A program made the translations under genes and the position numbers. Below the pieces are notes generated by a model. It was not told the DNA's origin. It worked only from the letters and a program-made list of their open reading frames with translations, and ran no database searches. From CAXMST01 sp963790085 (GTDB taxonomy: Bacteria > Actinomycetota > Thermoleophilia > Solirubrobacterales > 70-9), in NCBI GenBank assembly GCA_963790085.1, contig CAWBNH010000013.1:62001-126000 (forward strand): DNA of 64,000 bases, in the 5' to 3' direction. Numbering within the stretch: position 1 is the stretch's first letter; every line of letters begins with the position of its first letter. This document shows positions 42,696 through 53,741 of this stretch, piece by piece.

Positions 42696-43547
42696 TTGAG
42701 CGAGCGCCGCTTCGCGAACCTGACCCTGCTCCCCGGGGCGGCGTGGCTGATCCTGCTCTTCCTCGTCCCGCTCGGGATCACGCTGGCGATCTCGTTCGGG
42801 GTCACCGACGAGCTCGGCAACGCCCTCTACGCCTGGAACCCGTCCAACTACGACCGGGTCTTCGACCCGCTGTTCGCGCCGGTGCTGCTGCGCTCGGTCG
42901 GCTACGCGGCGGCGACGGTCACCCTCTGCGTGCTGATCGGCTACCCGGTCGCCTACTACATCGCCCGCTTCGGGGGTCGCTGGAAGTACCTGCTGGTCGC
43001 GCTGGTCGTGTTGCCGTTCCTGGTCAACTACCTGATCCGCACCTACGCCTGGACCGCGATCCTCTCCGACGACGGCCTGCTCAACGGACTGCTCAAGGAC
43101 CTCTCGCTGACCGAGGACGGGGTGCGCTTCTTGAACACGCCCTACGCGGTGATCGGCGGCCTCGTCTACGGCTATCTGGCGTTCATGATCCTGCCGATCT
43201 ACGCCGCGCTCGATCGCATGGATCCAGCCCTGATCGAGGCCGGCAAGGACCTCTACGCGAACCGCTGGCAGACCTTCAGGAACGTCACCTGGCCGGCCAC
43301 CTTCCAGGGGGTGCTGGCGGGCTGCGTGCTCGTCTTCCTGCCGGCGGTGGGTGACTTCGTCAGCGCCCAGCTGTTGGGCGGACCGGAGACCTACATGGTC
43401 GGCAACCTGATCCAGCAGCAGTTCTTCGATGCCAACAACTTCCCGTTCGGGGCGGCGCTGACCACCGTGATGATGGCCTTCCTGCTGATCTTCATGGTCT
43501 TCTACCTGCGCTCGGCCGGTCGCGCGGCCGAGGAGGCACGGGCGTGA
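42696..43547 (+). CDS. ABC transporter permease, PotB-like
   Basis: 283 aa with six helices. The EAA loop reads EAGKDLYANRWQTFRNVTWP, the coupling helix that meets the ATPase. TTG 42696 is chosen because no ATG or GTG gives the conserved RFANLTLLPGAAWLILLF start. Its stop overlaps the next gene's GTG. Confidence 0.9.
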   Translation: MSERRFANLTLLPGAAWLILLFLVPLGITLAISFGVTDELGNALYAWNPSNYDRVFDPLFAPVLLRSVGYAAATVTLCVLIGYPVAYYIARFGGRWKYLLVALVVLPFLVNYLIRTYAWTAILSDDGLLNGLLKDLSLTEDGVRFLNTPYAVIGGLVYGYLAFMILPIYAALDRMDPALIEAGKDLYANRWQTFRNVTWPATFQGVLAGCVLVFLPAVGDFVSAQLLGGPETYMVGNLIQQQFFDANNFPFGAALTTVMMAFLLIFMVFYLRSAGRAAEEARA

Positions 43548-44434
43548 GCGCGCCGCACGCATCGGCCGGCCGCCTGCCGACGCTCTCCGGGTGGCGGCAG
43601 CGGCGCGCCGAGAGGCGCAAGGGGTTCGACCGGCCCCGCTACCTGAAGCTGGTGCTCGCCGGCTTCCTGATCTGGACGTTTGCGCCGATCGCGATCGTCG
43701 TGCTGTTCTCGTTCAACTCGAGCGTCTCGCTCCAGAACTTCGACGGCTTCAGCACGCAGTGGTACTCCGAGTTCTTCGGTGACCAACAGCTGCGCGAGTC
43801 GCTGATCGCGAGCCTCGAGATCGCCGCGGTGACGATGGTCGTCGCGACGACGATCGGCTCGCTGCTCGCCTTCGGACTGGTCCGGGCGCGAAACCGGCTC
43901 AGCCCAGTGACCAACGTGATGATGCTGATCCCGCTCGTCGTCCCCGAGATCGTCGCCGGGGTGACGGCACTGCTGCTGTTCACCCAGATCGGCATGCAGC
44001 TCTCGCTGACCACGATCATGCTCGCCCACATCACCTTCTCGATCTCCTACGTGACCGTGATCGTCCGCGGCCGTCTTGCGGCGCTTAACCGCGAGGTCGA
44101 GGAGGCGGCGATGGACCTCGGGGCAACGCGCATGCAGACGATGCGCCTCGTCGTCCTGCCCGAGTTGTGGCCGGCGATTCTCGCCGCAGGCCTGCTGATC
44201 TTCGCGCTCAGCTTCGACGATTTCGTGCTCAGCTTCTTCACCACCGGCGAGTCGCCGCAGCCCCTGCCGGTCCGGATCTACTCCTCGATCCGCTTCGGGG
44301 TGACACCGACAATCAACGCGATCGGCACGCTGATGCTGGCGCTCTCGCTCGCCACCTTCGCGCTGGCGCTGGCGCTGCCGCGGCTGCTCGGCAGGCGCGG
44401 GCAGACCGTGCTGATCGGAAAGGACGCTGTATGA
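43544..44434 (+). CDS. ABC transporter permease, PotC-like
   Basis: 296 aa, six helices after a basic 30-residue cytoplasmic N-terminus. The EAA loop is EEAAMDLGATRMQTMRLVVLP, and FALSFDDFVLSFFTTG is family-typical for polyamine permeases. The start overlaps PotB by 4 nt and the stop overlaps PotA by 4 nt: one tightly coupled operon. Confidence 0.9.
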   Translation: MSAPHASAGRLPTLSGWRQRRAERRKGFDRPRYLKLVLAGFLIWTFAPIAIVVLFSFNSSVSLQNFDGFSTQWYSEFFGDQQLRESLIASLEIAAVTMVVATTIGSLLAFGLVRARNRLSPVTNVMMLIPLVVPEIVAGVTALLLFTQIGMQLSLTTIMLAHITFSISYVTVIVRGRLAALNREVEEAAMDLGATRMQTMRLVVLPELWPAILAAGLLIFALSFDDFVLSFFTTGESPQPLPVRIYSSIRFGVTPTINAIGTLMLALSLATFALALALPRLLGRRGQTVLIGKDAV

Positions 44435-45522
44435 ACGAGGCGACCGGAGAAGCCGGCGGCGAGGCGATCCGCTTCGAGGGCGTGACCAAGCGCTTCGGCG
44501 AGACCGAGGCCGTCTCCGACATGGAGATGACGATCCGCCGCGGCGAGTTCTTCTCGATGCTCGGCCCGTCGGGCTGCGGGAAGACGACGACGCTGCGGAT
44601 GGTCGCCGGCTTCGAGCAGCCGAGCGAGGGGCGGATCTTCCTCGACGGCGAGCCGGTCGAGTCGGTGCCGCCCTATGAACGGAACGTCAACACGGTGTTC
44701 CAGAGCTACGCGCTGTTCGAGCACCTCGACGTCTACGAGAATGTCGCCTTCGGGCTCAAGCGCCGCAAGGTCGCAGGCGACGAGATCAAGCGGCGGGTGG
44801 CCGAGTCGCTGGAGCTGGTTCAGCTGCACGGGCGCTCCGACGCCAAGCCGCGCGAGCTCTCGGGCGGGCAGAAGCAGCGGGTGGCGCTGGCCCGGGCGCT
44901 CGTCAACCGGCCCTCGGTGCTGCTGCTCGACGAGCCGCTCGGGGCGCTCGACCTGAAGCTGCGGCGGCAGATGCAGCTCGAGCTCAAGCAGATCCAGCGC
45001 GAGGTGGGAATCACCTTCGTCTATGTCACACACGATCAGGAGGAGGCGTTGTCGATGTCGGATCGGATCGCGGTGATGGACTCCGGCCGGGTGATCCAGT
45101 GCGGCGCTCCGGAGGACGTCTACGAGCATCCGAGCGAGAGCTTCGTCGCCGACTTCATCGGCATCTCGAACCTGCTCGATGGGACGGTCGCCGCGGGCGG
45201 GCAGGTGCGGCTCGCAACCGGCGACGTGATCCCGGCGCCGCTGAGACGGGGGCTGAGCGAGGGCGACGCGGTGAAGCTCGCGGTGCGGCCGGAGAAGATC
45301 AGCGTCGATGAGATCGAGGACGGGATGGTGGCCCTGGAGGGAGTCGTCGAACAGCGTGTCTACCTCGGCATGACGACCCAGGTGACCGTCTCGCTGGGCG
45401 GCGACTCCCGCCTGGTGGCACTCGAGCAGCAGAGCCACCGGGCCAGCGCCGACGACCGCTGGGAGCCGGGCATGACCGTGAAGCTCGGCTGGCGCCCCGA
45501 GCACGCGCTGGTCCTGAGCTGA
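44431..45522 (+). CDS. ABC transporter ATP-binding protein, PotA-like
   Basis: 363 aa. Walker A GPSGCGKT begins at residue 45, the signature is LSGGQKQR, Walker B is VLLLDEPLGALD, and the H-loop is YVTHDQEEAL. A C-terminal TOBE-type regulatory domain follows (AVRPEKISV onward). It energises the PotBC-like permease. Convergent with the GH31 gene after a 6-nt gap. Confidence 0.93.
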   Translation: MNEATGEAGGEAIRFEGVTKRFGETEAVSDMEMTIRRGEFFSMLGPSGCGKTTTLRMVAGFEQPSEGRIFLDGEPVESVPPYERNVNTVFQSYALFEHLDVYENVAFGLKRRKVAGDEIKRRVAESLELVQLHGRSDAKPRELSGGQKQRVALARALVNRPSVLLLDEPLGALDLKLRRQMQLELKQIQREVGITFVYVTHDQEEALSMSDRIAVMDSGRVIQCGAPEDVYEHPSESFVADFIGISNLLDGTVAAGGQVRLATGDVIPAPLRRGLSEGDAVKLAVRPEKISVDEIEDGMVALEGVVEQRVYLGMTTQVTVSLGGDSRLVALEQQSHRASADDRWEPGMTVKLGWRPEHALVLS

Positions 45523-45532
45523 TCGGCCTCAG
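45514..45532. terminator. Short hairpin across convergent stops (potA-like / GH31)
   Basis: CTGAG (45514-45518) and CTCAG (45528-45532) pair across the facing stops. Only 5 bp. Confidence 0.3.
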
Positions 45533-48180
45533 CGGCGCTCGACGCGCTCGCAGTTGCGGGCGCGGTCGCGACCGGTGAGCAGGACGACGTCGTCGCCGGC
45601 ACCGCAATCGACGACATCGGCCCCGCCTCCGCTCACGCGGATCCAGTCGGAGCCGGAGCCGGCCGCGATCCGGTCGCGCCCCGGACCGCCCCGGACCGCG
45701 TCGTTGCCGGCCCCTGCGAGGACCCGGTCGGCTCCGCGGCCGGGGAAGATCAGATCACCGCCGCTGCCGCCGGCCGTCCGGTCGTCCCCCGGACCCGCGT
45801 CGAGGCAGTCGTTGCCGCGGCCCCCGTCGATCGTGTCGTTGCCGCGGCGGCCGCGGATCCGCTCGTCGCCACCGCCGCCGCGGAGGACGTCATCCCGGTT
45901 GGTGCCGTCGATCGACTCGCAGGCGCGCGGTGGCTCGAAGGGGCGCTCGCCGCAGCGGAAGAAGTACGGCAGGAGGCCGAGCGGCGACGCGACCTTCGCG
46001 TGGCCCGGCCCCTCGAAGCGCTTCCCGGTCTCAGGGTGCTGCCAGCAGCCCTCGGGGAAGTAGGTGCGGCGCTCGGTTGCGTCCTCGACGACAACCGGCG
46101 CGACCAGGACCCTCGAGCCGAGCATCCACTGCTGATCCTGCCCCGCGGCGTGCTCGTCGCGCGGATACTGGAGCCACAGCGGCCGAGTCGGCGGCGGGCC
46201 GCCTCGGACCGCCCGCTTCCATAGATCCCGCACGTAGGGCCGGGCCTTGAGGTGGAGCCGCGCCAGGCGCCTGTAGGTGCGAACGGTCTCGCGGTCGAAG
46301 GTCCAGGGCATGTGGGTGCCGGCTGCGACCGAGCCATGCAGCCGGAAGAGCGGCGAGAGCGCCGCCCACTCGGCCCAGCGGATGAAGAGCTGCTTCGAGG
46401 TCGGCGGGTACGGCCCGATGTCGAAGTAGCCGCCGATGTCGGTGGTGAAGCCGAACGACCCCCCGACCGCCCGGTTGAGCATGTCGGTCGTCAACGACGC
46501 GAGGCCGGATGCCCGCGAATAGTCGGTGGTCGAGTCGCCCGCGAAGTTGGCGTTCTCGAAAGCCGCCGCGCCGGGGGTGCCACTGTAGCCGCCGCGCGTG
46601 TAGAAGAACGGCCGCGCGCCGGTCTCGCGCTGCCAGCGATCGAGCTCCTCGCGCGTCGCCCGGTGCGCGAGGACGGCAAGCCGGTTGTGCATCCGCGCGC
46701 CGGTCGAGCCGTCGTCGAAATGCATGTCGGCCATCACCTGCTCGCCAAAGTCCTGCATGAAGCCCCTGGCCCCGAGCTGGAGCGCTGTGCGGATCCGACC
46801 CTGCCACCAGGCGATAGCCCTTGGGTCGGTGAAGTCGATCATCGCGGCATCCTCGAAGAAGTTCGAGGTGAAGACGTAGGGACTGCCGTCGGCGTGCGTA
46901 GCCACGTAGCCGTTCGCGAGGGCATGGTCATAGTCGGCCGGGTCGTCGGTGCCGATCTCGTCCTTGCCGACGAAGAGCCGGAAGTAGAGCATCGGCTTGA
47001 TCCCGAGCGCGCGCAGATCCGCGACCACCCCCGAGAGCTCTGAGTCACTGAGGAACTCCCAACCCTCGATCCCGTAGGCATCGACCGGCGTTCCCGTCTT
47101 CTCGATCTCGCGGATGTCGTCGCGGACGCGGGCCAGATAGCCCGCCGGAGTGTCGTTGGGGAAGTTGACCGAGCGGACCAGCAGGGAACCCTGCGCCCAC
47201 TTCGGGGGCACCCGGTGACGCCCATTGAGCTGGCTTATCGCTGCGGCGGCCCGCTTCGCCGAGCCGGGCATCACCGTGTAGTCGAGCTTCCCAGCGCCGA
47301 CCTCGACCTGCCAGGCGTCGTCGCGGTCGGATGCCATTCGCCAGTGCGAGATCTCGTCGCGATCGAGGAGGAAGCCGTAGCCCTCGTCGGAGACGAACGA
47401 GCTCTGCACGTAGTAGGCGGCCGAGGAGCCGTTCGGGAACAGGTAACGGTCGCGCTCGGGGTCTGCCGGCGCGGTGAGCGCACCGGTGCTGCCCGAACCG
47501 ACGTTCTGCTGCTGGAGCCAGTTGTAGAAGCTCTGCCCGCGCTGGTCGATGTAGTCGTGCCGGCCGCCGAAGCCATGGAAGGCCTCGTCGCGGGACGAGC
47601 TGAAAGAGTCGGCGATCGTCGCAACCCCGGCGCGCGGCGTCACCGACGCCGAGACCCGCAGCCCACCCTCCCCGCGTGGCGCGATCCGAGCCTCGATCTC
47701 GCGGCCGCCGGGATCGTTGGTGGCGAGTCGCAGGTCGACTCCGCCGCGGCTACGGCTCGCCCGCTCGACCCGTGTCGCACCGTAGATCGTGCCCCCCCTC
47801 GCCACGTTCGAGAGCGTCGCGAACCACTGCGGGACCGCCGTGTGCTGGGTGACGTCCTGGCTGCCGACGAGGAAGCCGAAGGGCCGGTACTCGGTCGGCG
47901 GAGGTGGCTGCTGCGCCCCGAACATGTTCTGCGACGTGACCGGCAAGACGGTCGGGGCCCCGCGGGCCTTGCCGGCCTGGGCCAGCACTCGCCCGCCGTC
48001 CGGATCATGGAAGGAGATGCGCAGCGGCGAGCGCTTGATCACCGCATGTGAGCCGTCCGGTGCGATGACCTCGATTCGCTTGCCGACCTCGACGGCCGCC
48101 GATGCGGGCGTGGCGGCGAGCAGCGCCAGCGCCAGGGCGAGCGCCCAGCCGTGGCCGCGATCCATCCCCGTCCACCGCAT
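45529..48180 (-). CDS. Secreted GH31 glycoside hydrolase with C-terminal RTX repeats
   Basis: 883 aa. A signal peptide ends at TPASAA (about residue 29). The GH31 catalytic barrel has the nucleophile Asp477 (GFMQDFGEQ) and acid/base Asp549 (FAGDSTTDYS). After residue 750 come nonapeptide calcium-binding repeats of the GGXGXDX type (GGRGNDCLDAGPGDD), ending in NCERVERR. It acts outside the cell on an alpha-glucan or related glycoside. ATG 48180 is favoured because TAGAGT (48189-48194, minus) lies 8 nt before it; ATG 48165 is the alternative. Confidence 0.9.
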   Translation of the reverse strand: MRWTGMDRGHGWALALALALLAATPASAAVEVGKRIEVIAPDGSHAVIKRSPLRISFHDPDGGRVLAQAGKARGAPTVLPVTSQNMFGAQQPPPPTEYRPFGFLVGSQDVTQHTAVPQWFATLSNVARGGTIYGATRVERASRSRGGVDLRLATNDPGGREIEARIAPRGEGGLRVSASVTPRAGVATIADSFSSSRDEAFHGFGGRHDYIDQRGQSFYNWLQQQNVGSGSTGALTAPADPERDRYLFPNGSSAAYYVQSSFVSDEGYGFLLDRDEISHWRMASDRDDAWQVEVGAGKLDYTVMPGSAKRAAAAISQLNGRHRVPPKWAQGSLLVRSVNFPNDTPAGYLARVRDDIREIEKTGTPVDAYGIEGWEFLSDSELSGVVADLRALGIKPMLYFRLFVGKDEIGTDDPADYDHALANGYVATHADGSPYVFTSNFFEDAAMIDFTDPRAIAWWQGRIRTALQLGARGFMQDFGEQVMADMHFDDGSTGARMHNRLAVLAHRATREELDRWQRETGARPFFYTRGGYSGTPGAAAFENANFAGDSTTDYSRASGLASLTTDMLNRAVGGSFGFTTDIGGYFDIGPYPPTSKQLFIRWAEWAALSPLFRLHGSVAAGTHMPWTFDRETVRTYRRLARLHLKARPYVRDLWKRAVRGGPPPTRPLWLQYPRDEHAAGQDQQWMLGSRVLVAPVVVEDATERRTYFPEGCWQHPETGKRFEGPGHAKVASPLGLLPYFFRCGERPFEPPRACESIDGTNRDDVLRGGGGDERIRGRRGNDTIDGGRGNDCLDAGPGDDRTAGGSGGDLIFPGRGADRVLAGAGNDAVRGGPGRDRIAAGSGSDWIRVSGGGADVVDCGAGDDVVLLTGRDRARNCERVERR

Positions 48181-48188
48181 CGAAGTTG

Positions 48189-48194
48189 ACTCTA
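48189..48194 (-). promoter_or_regulatory. Candidate -10 (TAGAGT), leaderless GH31 gene
   Basis: Minus-strand TAGAGT ends 8 nt before ATG 48180. Confidence 0.45.
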
Positions 48195-48225
48195 GCCGCG
48201 CGCGGCTGGAGTCATCGGCTCGCTA

Positions 48226-48231
48226 TAGGGT
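48226..48231 (+). promoter_or_regulatory. Candidate -10 (TAGGGT), leaderless VOC gene
   Basis: TAGGGT ends 6 nt before GTG 48238, divergent from the GH31 promoter. Confidence 0.5.
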
Positions 48232-48237
48232 CACGGG

Positions 48238-48597
48238 GTGCTCCATCACGTCTCGATCGAGGTCGCGCCCGACGACGCCGAGCGCTGGGGTGAGCTGCTC
48301 GGGCTGCTCGGCTTCGCGCGGATCGAGGCTCCCGAGGCGCTCGGGGGGGCGATTCCCTGGTACGAACGAGAGGGCACGCAGGTGCACCTGATCGTCACCG
48401 ACGCGGCGACGGTGCCGGTGCTCGGCCACGCCGCCTTCGTCGCGCCGGAGTTCGACGCGACCGTCGCGGCGCTCGGGCGGGCGGGCTTCGAGGTCGAGCG
48501 GCACCGGCCCCTGTGGGGCGAGCGACGTTCGTTCGTCCTGGCCCCGGGCGGGCATCGGGTCGAGATCATGGCGGCACCGCCGGCGGCGAGCGTCTAA
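48238..48597 (+). CDS. VOC (glyoxalase/bleomycin-resistance) family protein
   Basis: 119 aa. The paired beta-alpha-beta-beta-beta modules start with LHHVSIEVAPDDAERWGELLGLLGF and end with FVLAPGGHRVEIM. Possible metal ligands are His3/His4, the His of QVHLIV and the final Glu. This superfamily includes glyoxalases, dioxygenases and resistance proteins, so the activity cannot be named. Start supported by the leaderless-type -10. Followed by the ThyX-like gene. Confidence 0.82.
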   Translation: MLHHVSIEVAPDDAERWGELLGLLGFARIEAPEALGGAIPWYEREGTQVHLIVTDAATVPVLGHAAFVAPEFDATVAALGRAGFEVERHRPLWGERRSFVLAPGGHRVEIMAAPPAASV

Positions 48598-48647
48598 GGG
48601 CGCAACTGCCGGCTTTCGGTGGCGGGGCGACGCGCCGACCGAGGACT

Positions 48648-48653
48648 TACTAT
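48648..48653 (+). promoter_or_regulatory. Candidate -10 (TACTAT) for the ThyX-like gene
   Basis: TACTAT ends 9 nt before GTG 48663. Confidence 0.4.
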
Positions 48654-48662
48654 CGCCACCCC

Positions 48663-50279
48663 GTGCGTTACCCGATCGAGACCTTCAGCGCCGAGGAGCA
48701 GGAGCTTCTCGCCCCCCACTTCACGAACGTCGATCGGCCGGTGTTCGCGCTCACCAACCTGCCGGAGACGGTGAAGGGGGCCCTGTTCGCCCGCTACTCG
48801 CGCTACCAGGGGACGCTGCGCAGGCTCTATCTCGATGAGTTCGCGGCCGACGCCCCTGCCGCCGGCAGGCCCTTCGACGGCGCCGAGGGCGAGCGTGCAG
48901 CGCAGCTCTACGAGCGGATCTTCCTCGGCTACGGCGACGACTCGGTCGCCCAGCTCGGTGGCGCCCACCTCGCCTGCGAGTGGGTCAGCAATGTGCTGAC
49001 GAAGCTGCTGCAGCGCGGGCGCCTCGCCGCCTATCTCGAGCAGTCGACCCGCTACATCGCCTACGACTCGCCGATCTATCCCGATGCCGCCCCCGGGGAG
49101 GGCGGCAGCTGGCGCTACTACCGCGACGGGGGGCTGGGGCCCGAATACGGCGTGGCGATGGACGAGATCTTCTCGATCTACTCGAGCTCGCTCGAGCGGG
49201 TCCAGGCCTGGGCCGAGGACCGCTGGCCGCGCGGCGAGGAGCCGGAGGGCGCCTGGCGCCGCTCGATCCGGGCCAAGGCGCTCGACCTGCTGCGCGGCCT
49301 GCTGCCGGCATCGACCCTCTCACACGTCGGCATCTACGCCTCCGGGCAGGCCTACGAGCAGCTGATCATGAGGCTGATGGCCTCGCCGCTGCCCGAGGCC
49401 CGCGCGTTCGGCCAGATGGCGCTCGACGAGCTCAACCAGGTGATACCCAGCTTCCTCTCTCGGATCGAGAGGCCCGAGCGCGGGGGCGAATGGATCGACT
49501 ACTTCGCGGAGCGGCGCAGGGCGACCGAGCGCTGGGTCGCGCGACTGGGACTCGATCGCCGCGAGCCGGCCGACGGCCCGTCGATCGAGCTGGTCCACGT
49601 CGACGGGACCGAGGAGGACCTGCTTGCCGCGTCCCTCTATGAGGCGACCGGAGTCTCCGAGGAGCTTGTCAGGCGGCGGGTCGAGAACCTCGACCCGATC
49701 GAGCGGGATCAGCTGCTCGCCGAGCTGGTCGGCGCTCGCGACAACCGGCGCCACCGACCGGGCCGCGGCTGGGAGGCGGTCCGGTACCGGTTCGAGATCG
49801 TCTCCGACTACGGCGGATTCCGTGACATGCAACGCCACCGGATGCTCGGCTGCCAGTGGCAGACCCTTGGGCCCGACCTCGGAGCCGGGGTTCCGGCGGA
49901 GGTGCGGGACTCGGGCGTCGGCGACGACTACGAGCGGGCGCTCGAAGTCTCGCGCCGGGAGTTCGAGCGGCTCGAGGCGGCGGGAATGCAGGAGGCGGCC
50001 CCCTACGCCCTCTGTCTCGGCTACCGGATCCGCTACGTGCTCGACATGAATGCGCGGGAGGCGATGCACGTCTGCGAGCTGCGCTCGGGTCGTGAGGGGC
50101 ATCCCACCTACCGGGCGGTGGCGCAGGCGATGCACGAGAGGATCGCCGACGTGCACCCGCGGATCGCGGCCGCGATGCGCCACGTCGACTCCAGCTCCGA
50201 GCCGCGTCTCGAGCGGATCATGAGCGAGATCCGCACCCACCGTAAGCGCGCCGCGCTCGCCGGCGAGCGCCCCGACTGA
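48663..50279 (+). CDS. Duplicated ThyX-like (flavin-dependent thymidylate synthase family) protein
   Basis: 538 aa, over twice the length of ordinary ThyX. It looks like two ThyX modules in tandem. The first (to about residue 250) carries RGRLAAYLEQSTRY at 118-131, which aligns with the ThyX signature RHRXXSXNEXSXRY but has lost the His and Asn. The second (from about 340) has RHR at 391-393 (RDMQRHRMLG) but then lacks the NEXSXRY half. So each module keeps a different half of the signature. A composite active site or a non-ThyX role are both possible. GTG 48663 is supported by a -10-like TACTAT. Confidence 0.8.
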   Translation: MRYPIETFSAEEQELLAPHFTNVDRPVFALTNLPETVKGALFARYSRYQGTLRRLYLDEFAADAPAAGRPFDGAEGERAAQLYERIFLGYGDDSVAQLGGAHLACEWVSNVLTKLLQRGRLAAYLEQSTRYIAYDSPIYPDAAPGEGGSWRYYRDGGLGPEYGVAMDEIFSIYSSSLERVQAWAEDRWPRGEEPEGAWRRSIRAKALDLLRGLLPASTLSHVGIYASGQAYEQLIMRLMASPLPEARAFGQMALDELNQVIPSFLSRIERPERGGEWIDYFAERRRATERWVARLGLDRREPADGPSIELVHVDGTEEDLLAASLYEATGVSEELVRRRVENLDPIERDQLLAELVGARDNRRHRPGRGWEAVRYRFEIVSDYGGFRDMQRHRMLGCQWQTLGPDLGAGVPAEVRDSGVGDDYERALEVSRREFERLEAAGMQEAAPYALCLGYRIRYVLDMNAREAMHVCELRSGREGHPTYRAVAQAMHERIADVHPRIAAAMRHVDSSSEPRLERIMSEIRTHRKRAALAGERPD

Positions 50280-50298
50280 GCGCACCCGCCCGGCTCAG
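50276..50298. terminator. Hairpin across convergent stops (ThyX-like / protease)
   Basis: CTGAGC (50276-50281) and GCTCAG (50293-50298), perfect 6-bp arms with an 11-nt loop around both stops. Confidence 0.5.
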
Positions 50299-51689
50299 AC
50301 GCCGGCGCGGGTCTCGCAGCTCGCGGCGCGGTCGCGCCCGGTACCGCCTTCGCAGACATCCCTGCCGTCGCCGCCGTTGAGCTTGTCGTTGCCGCCGTTG
50401 CCGAGCAACTCGTCCTTACCGTCATTGCCCTTGAGCGCGTCCCGGCCGGCGCCGCCGCAGGCGACGTCGTTGCCGCCCTTGCCGATGATCTGGTCGGCGC
50501 CGCCGAGGCCCTTGAACACATCGGGGCCTGAGCTGCCCACGAGGCGGTCGGCCCCGCCCGTGCCGAGCACAGTCACCAGCCTGCCCGAGCAGAACCGCGG
50601 CCGGCCGCTGACGGCCGAGTACAGCGCCTTGGCGGTGCCGTCGAGGTAGGGCCCGTAGAGGTTGCCGTCGCAGACCAGCCCGAGATCGTCCTCGCAGTAC
50701 GAGTAGCTGTTCGCCGACAGCAGGACACCACCGGAGATCCAGCCGCCGCCGCTCGAGCCCCCGGTCATGTCGCACGGGATGAAGATCGTGTTCGGACCCC
50801 GGCCCGGGGGGTCGTCGTTGCCGGCGAGCCTCGATTTGCAGCGGTACTCGCGCTCGCCGTCGAACTCCGGCGCGACCGGGCTCGGGATCGCGGGATATCC
50901 GAACGACTGATACGTCCTCTTGCGCTTCTGGTTGAAGGCGATCCCGCGCCCTCCGACGAGATCGGTCAACCCCTGCCCCTGCGCATCGACGCCGACCACA
51001 GCGGCCCCCATGTCATAGGAGAGGTTCGCCTGCTTCCGCCACTGCGCCGGCGTGGCGAGCTGCTCGGCCTCCCAGACGCCGAACGGCGTCGCACCATCCT
51101 CGTAGGCCGGAGCGAACACCCAGTTGCCCACCGGCCCACCTTGGTCGTAGACGCAGTGGCCGGCCGTCCAGACGACGCTTCGGTTGTCGGAGGCGACGGC
51201 CGTTCCCGAGCAGGCGAAGTCCTCGCCGCCGAGGGTGAAGAAGACCCTGCCGTGGGCCCGGAACGGCTCCGCGGATGGATCCGCGATCTGGTCGCGATCG
51301 AGCGCCGGGCCGCCGGCGCCCGTGCCCCGCAGCGTTCCGCGCAAGAGCTGCGGGGCCTCGCCGGTCCCCGCCTCGACCGGCCCGACGACGAGCGGCCTGC
51401 CGCGCTCCGGCGCCGCGGCGCCGCCGGCGAAGCCCCGCCCCGGCCCCTCGGCATCCAACGGCGTCGCCGTTCGCATCCGCGCCGGCGTCCAGTAGGCCGT
51501 CGGCTTCGCCCGATCGAGCTCCCGCACGCTGATCCCCGCCTCGTCCGCGCCGGCCGGAAGCGGGGCGATCAGCGCGAGCAGCAGCAGGCATGCGAGCAGG
51601 GGCGACAAGCACGCCACCGGCCACGGTGCGACTCGCTCCTGCCGCCGATCTGCCCTACTGGGTCCCACGGCCACATCAAACACCAGCAT
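50295..51689 (-). CDS. Secreted trypsin-like serine protease with C-terminal RTX repeats
   Basis: 464 aa. A hydrophobic signal segment (LSPLLACLLLLALIAPLPAGA, about residues 28-48) is followed by an S1-type domain. The catalytic triad is His178 (TAGHC), Asp226 (YDMGAA) and Ser313 (GGSSGGG). After residue 370 come RTX calcium-binding repeats (GGADRLVGSSGPD onward) ending in a Cys pair (DVCEGG...ASCETRAGV). It resembles glutamyl endopeptidase-type secreted proteases. The start is uncertain: a GTG just before the hydrophobic segment would give a more usual signal peptide. Confidence 0.85.
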   Translation of the reverse strand: MLVFDVAVGPSRADRRQERVAPWPVACLSPLLACLLLLALIAPLPAGADEAGISVRELDRAKPTAYWTPARMRTATPLDAEGPGRGFAGGAAAPERGRPLVVGPVEAGTGEAPQLLRGTLRGTGAGGPALDRDQIADPSAEPFRAHGRVFFTLGGEDFACSGTAVASDNRSVVWTAGHCVYDQGGPVGNWVFAPAYEDGATPFGVWEAEQLATPAQWRKQANLSYDMGAAVVGVDAQGQGLTDLVGGRGIAFNQKRKRTYQSFGYPAIPSPVAPEFDGEREYRCKSRLAGNDDPPGRGPNTIFIPCDMTGGSSGGGWISGGVLLSANSYSYCEDDLGLVCDGNLYGPYLDGTAKALYSAVSGRPRFCSGRLVTVLGTGGADRLVGSSGPDVFKGLGGADQIIGKGGNDVACGGAGRDALKGNDGKDELLGNGGNDKLNGGDGRDVCEGGTGRDRAASCETRAGV

Positions 51690-51785
51690 CCGGCGATCGG
51701 AGCGCAGCCGGGGCAGCCGGGCGCTCGACGAGGTGAGCGTTGCGTTAGGTTCATGCCCGCAGGCGAACTGAGGAGGGTTGGCGAG

Positions 51786-53740
<1,955 letters not shown>

Positions 53741-53741
<1 letters not shown>

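Noticed and set aside
48186..48191. TTGACT as -35 of the VOC gene
   Set aside because: It is 34 nt from the TAGGGT hexamer, far too long a spacer, and overlaps the divergent GH31 -10.
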